This document shows positions 35,665 to 45,526 of a DNA stretch of 64,000 bases, piece by piece. Each line of letters starts with the position of its first letter. Position 1 is the first letter of the stretch. A program made the translations under genes and the position numbers. The stretch is from Anthoceros angustus (taxonomy: Eukaryota > Streptophyta > Anthocerotopsida > Anthocerotales > Anthocerotaceae): the NCBI GenBank assembly GCA_010909165.1, contig MU008205.1, positions 124,001-188,000 on the forward strand. The letters run 5' to 3'. The notes beneath the pieces are model-generated. The model saw nothing but the letters and a program-made list of their open reading frames with translations. It ran no database searches and had not been told where the DNA came from.

Positions 35665-37955
35665 GACAATCTCCCTCTGTCGGCGCCGCCATTATCTCTC
35701 TATCGAAGCTCATTTGAATTCACCGAACCTAGTTTTCCGAGCCGGATTCCAACCCTATAGAGATTCGCCATTCGCTGCCGCCGCCGCCTGCTCACCCAAA
35801 CCTAATTTCCTTGTTCCAAACCTAGCTTACCGGCACCAAACCTTGTCTCCGAACCCCGAAGCAGCGGGGCGTGAGACGAAGCTGCCGTCCAAACACAGCC
35901 TGCCACACACACACCTTAGTCGAACCATCTGGAAACCTAATTTTCCAGTACTTAAACAAGTTGCATCCTAGTTTATGCGCATTACTGCCCATCACGCCGC
36001 CAGGCTCCCCCTCCACCTTCTTGTTGCTATCTTCGCGGAGCTTTAGCGCTCGATCGAGGTCCTTGCTCGGCGTTCTGGACCTCGCCGAAGCATCTGCCGC
36101 TCAACGGACGTCCTGGCGCTCGACGTTCTCCTGCTTAGCGGAAGCTCGGGCGCAACGCGGAGGTTTTGGAGCTTTTGGGCAGAGGTTCTGGCTCCGTGGA
36201 GGTGCTGGGTGTGGCGGAGGTTTTCCCGCTCAACGTAGGTTCTTGCGAAGGTGCGTCCCTTGGAGTTTCTGCCAGAAGACTCATCCACACAGACTGGCTG
36301 GAGTCCTTGGAGAGTGCCCAACCCTCCACATCTGCGATCAGCCAGGTACTGCCCACCACGCTAGCACTTGCTGCGGATGGGTTTTCCTTCATCTAGATTT
36401 TTAGACATCAGCCAACCTCGACATCGCCGACATCTTTTTTGCTTTTCGGTGGGCCCACCTCTTGCGCTCGGCGCTCCTTACGCGACCAGCGCCAGCCAGT
36501 CGCACCTAGCATCAGGTTCTCTCTTCATGCAAGCTTAGCGAGGAGGCAGTACTACCCACGAGATCAACCCCTTCTCTCTCGCGGAGTGCGAAGGTAAAGA
36601 GTTGTGGTTTTTGCGGTGAGTCTTTTGCTCTGAGTGTGTTCTTTTCTAAGTGAGAAACGCGTTGCACATCACTTGCTCAGTCTCCCGGTCTACACAAAAT
36701 AAGAGTGTTAGGAGGAGTGTTTGTCAAATTCGTGAGAGTTCGAGGTCAGCTCGTCACAACTTTGAGCTATGAGGCCCAAATTGTCTCCATTGAGGGCCCT
36801 TGCCCTCCATTGGCTTGCATCCAAAGAGCGCCCTTGGGATTGTGGGCAATCATCGTATTATTGTAAGCTCCTCAACGCGGAGCTGCTTTTGTTGCTTGCT
36901 AACATTCCCTTTCCTTCCCCTCCACTCACATTGTTGCACTTTGCAGACATCGCGGTTATGATTTCATGAGGCTTCAAAGCGTCGGGCGATTATCGGTTGC
37001 AATGTCTTGCAAGGACACCCATTTATTTGGCACGTGTTGACAATGGCACCTATGGCGCAATGCAATCTGGATTTAATCCAATTTCCGGGCTATTTTCACT
37101 TACCACATGGTGTCGAGTCGGAGCCAAGGACATCACTTGTTGGCATTGCATTCTCTCCCGCTTAGTGGTACACTGCTGACTGCTCCTCCTCTGCCTGCTG
37201 CTGCACATACCTTTCGTCTGGCTCTGCTGCCGTCTCCTCGATCGATTGTTCTGCGTTGCACGGTGCATCTCTGCTCTTGCTCTTCTGATGTGCTACTGTT
37301 GAGGAGGCTGCGGGCACAGGCCTTTTGCAATTGCTGCCCAGGCTGCCGGTGTCTTCCGGACATCTGGTCGCCCTCTGCTCAATTTCTTGCTTTTGCTTGT
37401 GTCTTTGGATTACGGGTTGCTTGTGTTTCTTCCACTGTTGCAATTCTTCACCTCTTGTCTGATTCTACAGTTCGAGCCAGGTCGTGTTTTTTACATGGTG
37501 TTTAGTAGTTATAATTTGTCTCTTCTGTCTTGCTCGCGGTCCTCTGCTGGGTAGGGAGGGCATCTTTGATCGAGGGGAAGGAGGAGATTCGTGGGAGGTT
37601 GGGTTTTGCATTGCGCTTCCTGCAGGTTTTATCGGGCTCATGGATTTGTCCTCCTCCTCCTCAAATCATACTTAAGCCCTTGCTCGGGAATCGTGACATC
37701 TTGGCACAGACTCGGCGTCTGCAATGCAGGCTGCTGCCAACCCCATCGAGATAGGCGATGGGCGGACTGGGCGTGGCGTGGGACACAGGATTGACTGGTG
37801 CGTGCATTTCTCAGCTGTTGATTTGGCTTTGTTGGTAGGTGGTGGCGGGGGCGGCTCGGTTAGGAGGTTAGAGCCGGGCGGAAGAGGTCTCACGAAGGTG
37901 GAATTGATCACACGAGAAAGAAATTAAGACTTGCGATTTGAGTGTGGCGCCTTTG
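35665..37955. other. No recognisable gene
   Basis: Moderately GC-rich sequence with several frames of 60-180 codons on both strands. None carries a domain I know, and they overlap one another. It may hold leader or non-coding parts of a retroelement or lncRNA starting near 35.65 kb. Confidence 0.4.
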
Positions 37956-37960
37956 TTGCA

Positions 37961-38128
37961 GACTAGTTGAAGTGTATACCCCATCCACCCCGGTAGAATA
38001 TGCTTAGGATCTTCAACATAGCGGGGAACTGTGAAAATACTCTAGACTAGTTGAAGTGTATACCCCATCCACCCCGGTAGAATATGCTCAGGATCTTCAA
38101 CATAGCCGGGAACTGTGAAAATACTCTA
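37961..38128 (+). repeat. Two tandem copies of an 84 bp unit
   Basis: GACTAGTTGAAGTGTATACC begins at 37961 and again at 38045. The copies are almost identical (differences include GCTTAGG/GCTCAGG and AGCGGGG/AGCCGGG). Confidence 0.95.
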
Positions 38129-38159
38129 GAAAATTGACTGTCAATGACAGTCAATTTTC
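38129..38159. repeat. Perfect 31 bp palindrome
   Basis: Arms GAAAATTGACTGTCA and TGACAGTCAATTTTC flank one central A at 38144. The arms are perfectly complementary over 15 bp. It directly follows the 84 bp tandem pair. Confidence 0.95.
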
Positions 38160-38439
38160 CAGATGTGTGGACTATTATGTCAAATGACTATTATTTGCGA
38201 AAGTGAAAAACCTGGTAGTTTAAGTTTTAACGATGATGAGAGAAAGCACTTATATTGTGCCCAAGCGGCTCTAAAAGCTGATTCACGACCTCATTATCGC
38301 CTCGATGCGATCCAAGCGGAGCGCGTCGGCCCCAGACTCGGCGCTCCCTGCCGCCGAGAGGCAGGGCGCGTGGCGCGCGGCCTAGAAACGGTCTCGGCCT
38401 AGCGGCCTCGACCGTTCTCGGCGTAACGCCCCTCGTCAG

Positions 38440-39270
38440 TTCTAATACTTGGATCGTGCGATGCGCCTCGAACCTCGGTCATGGTTGCCCAAGACCATAG
38501 GCAGCACGGTGTGTGGGTGTGGGCCGGGCGGATGTATGAGCTCAAGAGCAAGGGACATACATTAATGAGCTCAAGGCCAAGGTGCATTAATATAAAGCAG
38601 ACTTGCGGACACGAGGCGTGAATAAGGTGAATATCTCTCGAAAGAATGGTATCGCTCCACACAGGAGAATGCTAACCACCGGCGTCATAGCGAGGATGGC
38701 AAGGCACAGGCTCGCATAGCCTTTTGCGTTTTCACGCCAAAATGATGCAAACCACGATGCTCACAATCCCTCGCGGATCATGGGTGTGCTCATGGTCTAA
38801 TATCAACCCCCATTACAAGCTACCCTTACTACCAAGAAAAGAAAGCCTTGGGCCTCGAGCCCCACAAAGACATATATTTATGTGTAGACACCTCAATCTT
38901 TTGCCTCGGGACTGCTATGGGCTGGGCACTATGGGCAAGATACTCCTCGCGTGCCACTTTTGCATCCCTGCTCAGTTGATAAGCCTCATCAATGTCCATC
39001 GGTCGTGATTGAAGTCGCGATGGCCAGAAAGGGTGGATCGACCGGATGGGGACCAACTTCCCTTGATGAATTTAAAATATAATGTAGCTTTCACACCCTA
39101 TTACTTGTAGTTAAGCGGTGTGGATCAATACCGGATGGGGGCTTCCCTTGATGAAATTAAAATATCATGTAGCTTTCAAAGTGCCTTGGTTGCTACTTTG
39201 CATGTTGGAAGTTGAGTGTAAGTGAAGTTACAACATGGTGCGATATGAAGCTCACTTGCAAGTCCAAATG
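38440..39270 (+). repeat. Dispersed repeat family, second direct copy
   Basis: Collinear with the complement of 30600-31690: AGCTCAAGGCCAAGG, GAATGGTATCGCTCC, AGGAGAATGCTAACCA, GCCTTGGGCCTCGAG, CATATATTTATGTGTAGACA, then two 85 bp units and CAAGTCCAAATGTACATCA at the end. Confidence 0.75.
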
Positions 39271-40480
39271 TACATCACGCCTGACACAGGGCTACACCCG
39301 GTCTTGCCGCAGGCCCAGGCCCAGTGGCTTGGTAGGCGCTTGGCGGTGGTGCCTATATTTTATTGTTCTCCCAGCCCTAGCTGCCACATAGATTCGATAT
39401 TTGGGTGCATCGGTGGCTTGGCACACGGCAGGGCGGCGCGTTTTGCTATAATTATTATAGAATTGAGCGAGAACCTTGGGCCTCGAGCCTCACAAAGACA
39501 TGTATTTATGTGTGGACCTCTCAATCTTTTGCCTTAGAATTTGTCATGGGTGGGCACTCCGGGCAAGATACTCCTCGCGCGCTTTTGCATCCACCTCGGT
39601 GATAAGCCTCATCAATGTCCATTGGTCGTCTGGATCCGAAGTTGCAATTAAGCCGGGAGGGTGGATAAGTACCTGGATGGGGGACTTACCTCCCTCGATG
39701 AATTTAACATATCATGCAGATTTCACACCCCATTACTTGTAGTTAAGCCGAGAGGGTGGATCAGTACCCAGATGGGGGACCTACCTCCCTCGATGAATTT
39801 AACATATTTGCAATGTAGCTCTCACACCCCATAACTTGCAGTTAAGCCGGGAGTGTGGATAAGTATCCCGATTTATGAACGGACATTCCTTTATGAACGG
39901 ACATTCCCTTATGAACGGACATTCCCTTATGAACGGACATTCCCTTATGAACGGACATTCCCTTATGAGCGGACATTCCCTTATGAACGGACATTCCCTT
40001 ATGAGCGGACATTCCTTTATGAGCGGACATTCCTTTATGCTTCTATATCCAAACTGCCTTGTTCACTTGGTTGCTACTTTGCATGTTGTAAGTTGAGTGT
40101 AAGACAAGTTACAACGTAGTGCCCAAAGTGCCTTGTTACCTTTAAATTTGTTACTACTTTCCTCGTCGTAAGTTGAGTGTAAGTGAAGTTACAACATGGT
40201 GCGTTGTGAAGCTCACTGCAAGTCCAAATGTAGCTCATGCCTGACACAAGCTACACGAAGCTGGTGACCCGGTCCTGCCGCATGCCCAGGTTGCATGGCT
40301 TGGCAGGCGCTTGACAACGGTTCCTTTATTTTATTGTTCTTGGCGCCCGCATTGATTGATGAGAGTCTATGCACTAGCGGCACCGTAGCACTTGGATTGG
40401 CCGTTTATTCATTATTATAGAATTGAGCGGGAATGCGGGCTTCATCACGGCTTCACGGTCGCGGGCTTCATTTCTAGTCA
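39270..40480 (+). repeat. Dispersed repeat family, third direct copy
   Basis: Repeats parts of the previous copy: TTATTGTTCTCC, ATTATTATAGAATTGAGCG (at 39448 and 40411), CCTTGGGCCTCGAGCC, CATCAATGTCCAT, then three 85 bp units, the 18 bp minisatellite, and another AAGTTACAACATGGTGCG stretch at 40185. Confidence 0.65.
39874..40040 (+). repeat. 18 bp minisatellite, nine units
   Basis: The unit TTATGAACGGACATTCCC is repeated nine times in perfect register. Some units carry G instead of A (ATGAGCGG) and the first and last two have TTTATG/CCT variants. Because 18 is divisible by three, frames stay open on both strands as six-residue repeats (MNGHSL plus, MSVHKG minus). It is inserted within an 85 bp unit of the dispersed family. 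Confidence 0.95.
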
Positions 40481-41865
40481 TTCGCCTCCTTTGCTTTGCA
40501 CGGCTTGCTTAGCGAGGAGGAAGTGGCTTTTTGTTTCGGTGTTGTTTCTTGTGTGTTTACTTACTCGAAACAACGTGGGCAACGATTCGAATCATCGGCC
40601 GTGCTTGTAGGTTTCAAGGTAAGTGGATCATGCATAAGAGTTTGTCTACTTTCAAGTTTGTGTACTTTCAAATTTGTCTTCCATACGTTTCTTACCCCAA
40701 CCACCTGCGCCATGTAGATGGTGCGCGAGACTCGTCGAGGCCAAACTCCAATTTCAAGCTCAAGCGGATGACACCACTCGGCTCGCGGCAGTAGCGCTTG
40801 TGTTGGGAGAAGAAGCAGTCGAGCAAGCATTGCGAAGCGGCCTCCTGCTGAGGCACGGTGGTTGGGGTCAATAGAAATGTCCTTGCGGCGAAGAAGGTCC
40901 TCGGAGATCTTCCGGAGGATGCGAGAATAAAATGGGCCAAGGTGAAGGTGGGAAGCGCACAAGGGCTGGGAGTGGAGGAGGTCGGAAGCGAGCTCCTGCA
41001 GCGGTGAAGGATGTGCCCTCGCGGACAATGAGGAGCTTGAGCTCGAGGAGGTGCTTGTCACTCCTCCTCCATGGGACGATGTGCTTATCGCTCCTCGGCT
41101 TGTGGAGGATGCGGTTGTCACTACTCTCGGTATGTTGGAGTTGAGGAGTTGTGGATCTTGATCTGGCGGCAGTGTGGAAAAGCCGTGCTTGCGGTGATCT
41201 GCATCTGGATCCTCTTGTGGCACATGTGATGGTGGATCCCAAGCTTGTGCATGGAGCGGCCGGGAGCGAGCTTGGGTCTAATCTATCCGTGGCAAAGGGG
41301 ACTGGGCACGGTGGGGCGAAGAATCGCCATGTCCACACTTGGATCTGCTCAAGCGGATCTGGCTACCGAGGTGAAAGGTAAAGGATCGAGGCCCCAATTT
41401 TCATCTCAAACGCCCCTTCCCAGCCCCTCTCCCAACCCAGACCCTTTGCCTCCTCCAACCGCAAATGTTGTTCCTTCACCCACCCAGCTCCTTCTCCCAA
41501 TCCTACCCCCTCTCCCACCCCCGCACCTCTCCCTAGTTCTCCCACCCATGCCTCTACATCTCAACATACCATAGCTTCACCTCCAGCTCCAAAAGCACCT
41601 GTGCTACGTAGGTTGCCAAGAAAACATGTCTCTTCGAACCTTGAAGAGGAGGAGCTGACGGGCATGACTACGGAGGCATATGAAAAACTACATCGAGCAA
41701 AGGGAAGGAAAGGTTCACATCATCCACAGATCGGACATCTACCGAGGAACAGTCGGTGCATGAAGGATCCTCTATGTGCTTGATATACTTGATGTGTGAT
41801 CGAATTTTGGACTGCCACTCTGTAGATGGGCTGCTCTTACTGTACAATGTAAATTGGTTGTGCAA
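40481..41865 (+). other. Gene-like Pro-rich region, unrecognised
   Basis: A plus-strand stretch near 41245-41574 is very rich in Pro, Ser and Leu; a following piece (41601-41783) is charged and ends in a stop. A long minus-strand frame (41223-40561) is also open. No domain is recognised. The region lies upstream of the methyltransferase-like fragment and could be an earlier part of the same gene, but no continuous frame supports it. Confidence 0.25.
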
Positions 41866-41869
41866 TTGT

Positions 41870-42260
41870 TGGTTCTCTTGCAATTTATTTGTGTTGTGGT
41901 GTACTGGATCTAGAGATTGAGTCAACTGTTTGTTCTCTTGCAATGAGTTTGTGTTGTGTTGTACAGGCTCTAGAGATCAAGCCTTTACATGCTCTAGAGA
42001 TCGAGCCTGCACAAGCTCGATCTTTAGAGCCTGTACAGGCTTGATCACAAGAGGTGGCCACTAGATCTAGGGAAAGCATGGATGTGTCGAGCTGTCTTGG
42101 CTCATTGTATGGCTCATTCAACGACCCGTGTCGGGCTGTCTGAGCTTGTTGTACGGGCTCATTCAACAACCCGTGTCAGTGGACTGTCTGCAAGCTCGTT
42201 ATGCAGGCTCATTCAACAAGCTTGATACGGGCCTGTACCACGCTCATTTCTGACCCACAA
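41870..42260 (+). repeat. Short tandem and inverted repeats
   Basis: A ~62 bp unit with TTGTTCTCTTGCAAT and TGTGTTGTG(G/T)TGTAC occurs twice (41868-41995). Then GCTCTAGAGAT, AGCTCGATCT and GAGCCTGTACAGGCTTGATC form inverted words, and GGCTCATTCAACAACCCGTGT recurs about three times (42110-42225). Confidence 0.7.
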
Positions 42261-42649
42261 GCTCGTGTACATTCGATCTGTTGGGCTTCTGTTCTTTATT
42301 CTGTTCTCACACTCATTGTGCTTGCATGTTCATTAGTTCTCACCACTAATTGCTTCCATGGTTTTGTTCTCGTAGGTTGGATCAAGGAGGATACTCGAGC
42401 TATCAAGTAATGCAATTCCGGTGTCGATGGGCAATCGACATTTTTGTCGTAATAGGTAACTTTTGGAGGAGAAGCTTGAGGTTGATATGACCGAGGGCAA
42501 TCCCTGAGATGATGTTGGTGGCTCTTTGGACAATGGCTCATGTGTGTGATCAGCTCTTCTCCAATATGATCAAGAATTGGAAGTACAATCTTGCAAGATG
42601 TGCCGCTTGTTCCTTTCGTGAGTATTCTACGAAGTACAAGCCCCGTGAA

Positions 42650-43468
42650 CTTTCAACAGTTCATTTATGAGGTCAACACTTGGAAGGGCTTGGAGGATGA
42701 GCCGAGCTCGCAGATAGAGACATAGAAGAGGATTGTTGCAATTCGCCCCATCGGAGAAAAAAATCGATGTCAGTTCATGCTCGAGATGCAGGATATGCGA
42801 GGTTTTGTGAGGAAGAGGTTACTCTTTGCTTGTGATGGATGTCCACGTGGATTCGAGAAGGGCCCAAAGGATGGAAGGTTTGATATTTGGCAAGTTGGTA
42901 ATGTTTTGCATTCCTTCCATGACTTGACCGAATGCAGTATTCAGATGATCATAATGCATGGTGTGGAAGATTCACATATTGTGCGAGCCTATCGGAAGTG
43001 GTGCGGAGGGTGGTCTTGTTTCATTTGTGTGGGACAAGACAAATGTCAACAACGACAAGGGTGGGTTTGATACGGTGGAGTATGTCCTTTGTCGGGTGGG
43101 GGTGAAGAAAAGCTACGAGTTGCGTGGTCATGTTACCTAATGTTTTGCAGGGCACTTTCAATAATGGTCGGTCGGTGATTGCCCACCATACAATTGTGAA
43201 AAAGCTGGTATACCATTCACTTGACAAACTTGTTGTTTGTCCCTACCAGCGGCCTTTAGGTTTGATGATGAAGCTTATCAAGACATTCTCCAAGGAAGGG
43301 GAATGGATATTGGATGCATGTGCAGGTAGCGGGTCATCTTTAATGGCTGCCTTGTTGTCTGGCCGCAATTGTATTTCTATCGAGGCAGACAAGAGGTGTG
43401 CAGAAGTCATTCCACAGCGTGTACATGGATATGAAGTACTGCCTGATGCGGAGGAGGAGGCCACATGA
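42650..43468 (+). pseudogene. Beta-class (N4/N6) DNA methyltransferase-like, C-terminal half, broken
   Basis: Three frames join across apparent 1-base shifts near 42990 and 43122 and one TAG near 42722. The last frame (43124-43468) matches the C-terminal part of the N6_N4_Mtase family: PYQRPLGLMMKLI (the usual QKP..L hinge), then WILDACAGSGSSLMAALLSG (the SAM-binding D-x-F-x-G-x-G motif, here DACAGSGSS) and ISIEADKRCAEV (acidic residue for the ribose). Before it lie GGLVSFVWD and FDTVEYVLCR, resembling the strand after the catalytic loop and the EYIL stretch of these enzymes. At the position expected for the catalytic DPPY I see IIMHGVE, so activity is doubtful. Its origin (mobile element or transfer from bacteria) is unknown. 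Confidence 0.6.
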
Positions 43469-44723
43469 GCCGCATCGTCGTGGTCCATCTCAATTCTGGG
43501 CCAAGGAGGTTTGGCCACGAGAAGGATATTGGGAAGGCTCAAATTGTGCCTCTAGGGTGAGCGAATGAAAGAAAGGGAGACCACAGCCGATGAGGGGCAC
43601 AGACACTAGAGGTCAGATGGCACACTCGGGTTGACGGAAGGAAGACGACGACGCCAGCGATGATGGTATTGACTCTTTCGGAGACATATGAAGAACGTCG
43701 AGAAGCGTCACGTAGTTCACGATAGTGAAGCCGGTTTGTGCGGTTGAATCTTGGACCGTGAACTTCCTTAGGTGGCTAGAACATTTTCCTGCTCCGTGTA
43801 ATCAGATGTCGATGGGCCGTTGTCTTTGGAGTGGATGACACGCCGGATCTTCTAGTAGCAAGTTGTTCTGTGTCTGGCCATGAGGCCGTTTTTGAATACA
43901 TCTGGGCGGACGCACTCTACTTATAACTGAGCATTGCCGCTTGTCCGCAAGCATCCCTGCACCTTGGCACCTTCATTGCAGACCCCTTTGCACACGAAAT
44001 TCAAATGTCAATCACAATGATTACTTGGCACGGGCGCATGTGCTTTCGAAGAGACGAGTTTGGAGTGAATTAGTAACTGTATGAAAAGTACCAAGCGGCG
44101 GCAATTTTTCCATAACCGGCGTACATTATTCCGCCGGTATGAATATTATCATGATCCAGCTAAGCCATATCAACGAGCAAGATTTGGCTGGGTTGTATGG
44201 GCAAGTCTGGATATGGGGTGTCCGCACGCCTTGGTGGCACGTAGCATAAAAAAACTGGTTGTGTCATTTGGTCACATGGACCAGCCTCTGTGTCACCGAA
44301 ATTCAAAATTACACACGGGAAGGAACCTCCGCGAGAACATAAAAAAAGGGCGCTCCCGCGTGTTTTCCTACTCTCGTGAAGATCGGGAACCGATCGTGCC
44401 TAACCAAATGCGGACTTCCTTCGCCCATTGTCTGCCGTCCCCGTTGATGTCAATGTGGACACGGTGGGTGGTGCTTTGGGATGCATTCATGGCATATGTT
44501 GCTGAATTGATGTGAAAAGCTTGGCTGTTCCTGCAGGGTGGAGACGTACATCTGCACGATACCGGTGCAAATGCCTGGAGAGGAGGGCAGGGCAGAAGTC
44601 TGGCGCGCGATGCGTTGTGTGGCAAGGTTTCCGGCATGGATTGTGCAGGAATCGCCGATTGTGCAGGAATAGCCGATTTGTGACGGTGGAAGTTTCTCAA
44701 GCCTGATTGGGGTGGTTCTGCCC
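43469..44723. other. No recognisable gene; boundary of repeat and gene zones
   Basis: Only short overlapping frames (for example 44081-44515). No repeat of the left compartment is recognised beyond about 43.5 kb, so the gene island starts here. Confidence 0.5.
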
Positions 44724-45491
44724 ATGATGGCCCGCTCTCCTTGTAGTCAACGACGGTATTGGGCTGAGAGGAAGCGTCTGCAGCGGGAGAGGCAAGCTTT
44801 GGCACAAGCTGCGAGAACGGCGCAAAATAGGAATGAACCGGTGGACATAGTAGGCACTGGTACAGCAGCAACATCAGCCTCCACCTCCACAAGCCGAGTG
44901 CGTGTCTGGCGCGCGATGCAACGCGTTATTTCAAGGTCGTTGGGGGTTGATACCTGCACAATCTCGCGCCGACAGCAACTAGCAAGGGAGCTTGGAGAGC
45001 AATTCTTGCGGATGACAAGTGAGTTCTCAGTGCAATGTCGCCGTGAGATCTATAGTACTTTTGAAGAGCTTCCTCTGCTGAAGGACTTTCGGACTCCCCG
45101 GGCACTGACTGGGAAAGATGAAGAGTTGTTTACTGTTCTCATGAGGAATATGAGCACAGCATGTAAGAATTTGAAGGATGTTCAGGTCGGCGATCACCTG
45201 CGAGCCAGAAATACGCTCTGGAATATCATTTTGTCGCCGGGTCTGGATGACCATCTGATTCCCACACTGGCCAAGCACATTGGTGTGAGTCGGAAGCAGA
45301 TCCGATCTGCAGTGAAATTGCGGGGTGGGAAGGATTGTCGGGGCCAAGGTATGTGGTGTGGGTCCGGAAGGAAGCTTAGGTCTGATGATGTGAAAAACAG
45401 CATTTTGCAATTTTTGGAGCTCGCCTCTCCACCTTCCTCCAACACAAAGGACACCAAGCGCCTACGTACCGGACGAAACACTTTTGACTAG
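44724..45491 (+). CDS. Unknown 255-aa protein with possible helix-turn-helix
   Basis: A single open frame from ATG 44724 to TAG 45489-45491; an earlier GTG is in frame but is not a likely start in a plant. The N-terminal 50 residues are basic (YWAERKRLQRERQ), followed by a Thr/Ser-rich linker. The C-terminal half is globular-looking, with a segment LAKHIGVSRKQIRSAVKL (about residue 190) that resembles a helix-turn-helix. I do not recognise the family. It could be a domesticated or truncated transposon DNA-binding protein, since it sits at the edge of the repeat compartment and no catalytic domain follows. The next gene begins about 35-125 bp after its stop. Confidence 0.55.
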   Translation: MMARSPCSQRRYWAERKRLQRERQALAQAARTAQNRNEPVDIVGTGTAATSASTSTSRVRVWRAMQRVISRSLGVDTCTISRRQQLARELGEQFLRMTSEFSVQCRREIYSTFEELPLLKDFRTPRALTGKDEELFTVLMRNMSTACKNLKDVQVGDHLRARNTLWNIILSPGLDDHLIPTLAKHIGVSRKQIRSAVKLRGGKDCRGQGMWCGSGRKLRSDDVKNSILQFLELASPPSSNTKDTKRLRTGRNTFD

Positions 45492-45526
45492 CACATCATC
45501 CACTTCTTGGATACTTCACGGGTGAG

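Noticed and set aside
39874-40040. CRISPR-like regular array
   Set aside because: Units are contiguous without spacers in a plant nuclear sequence; it is a minisatellite.
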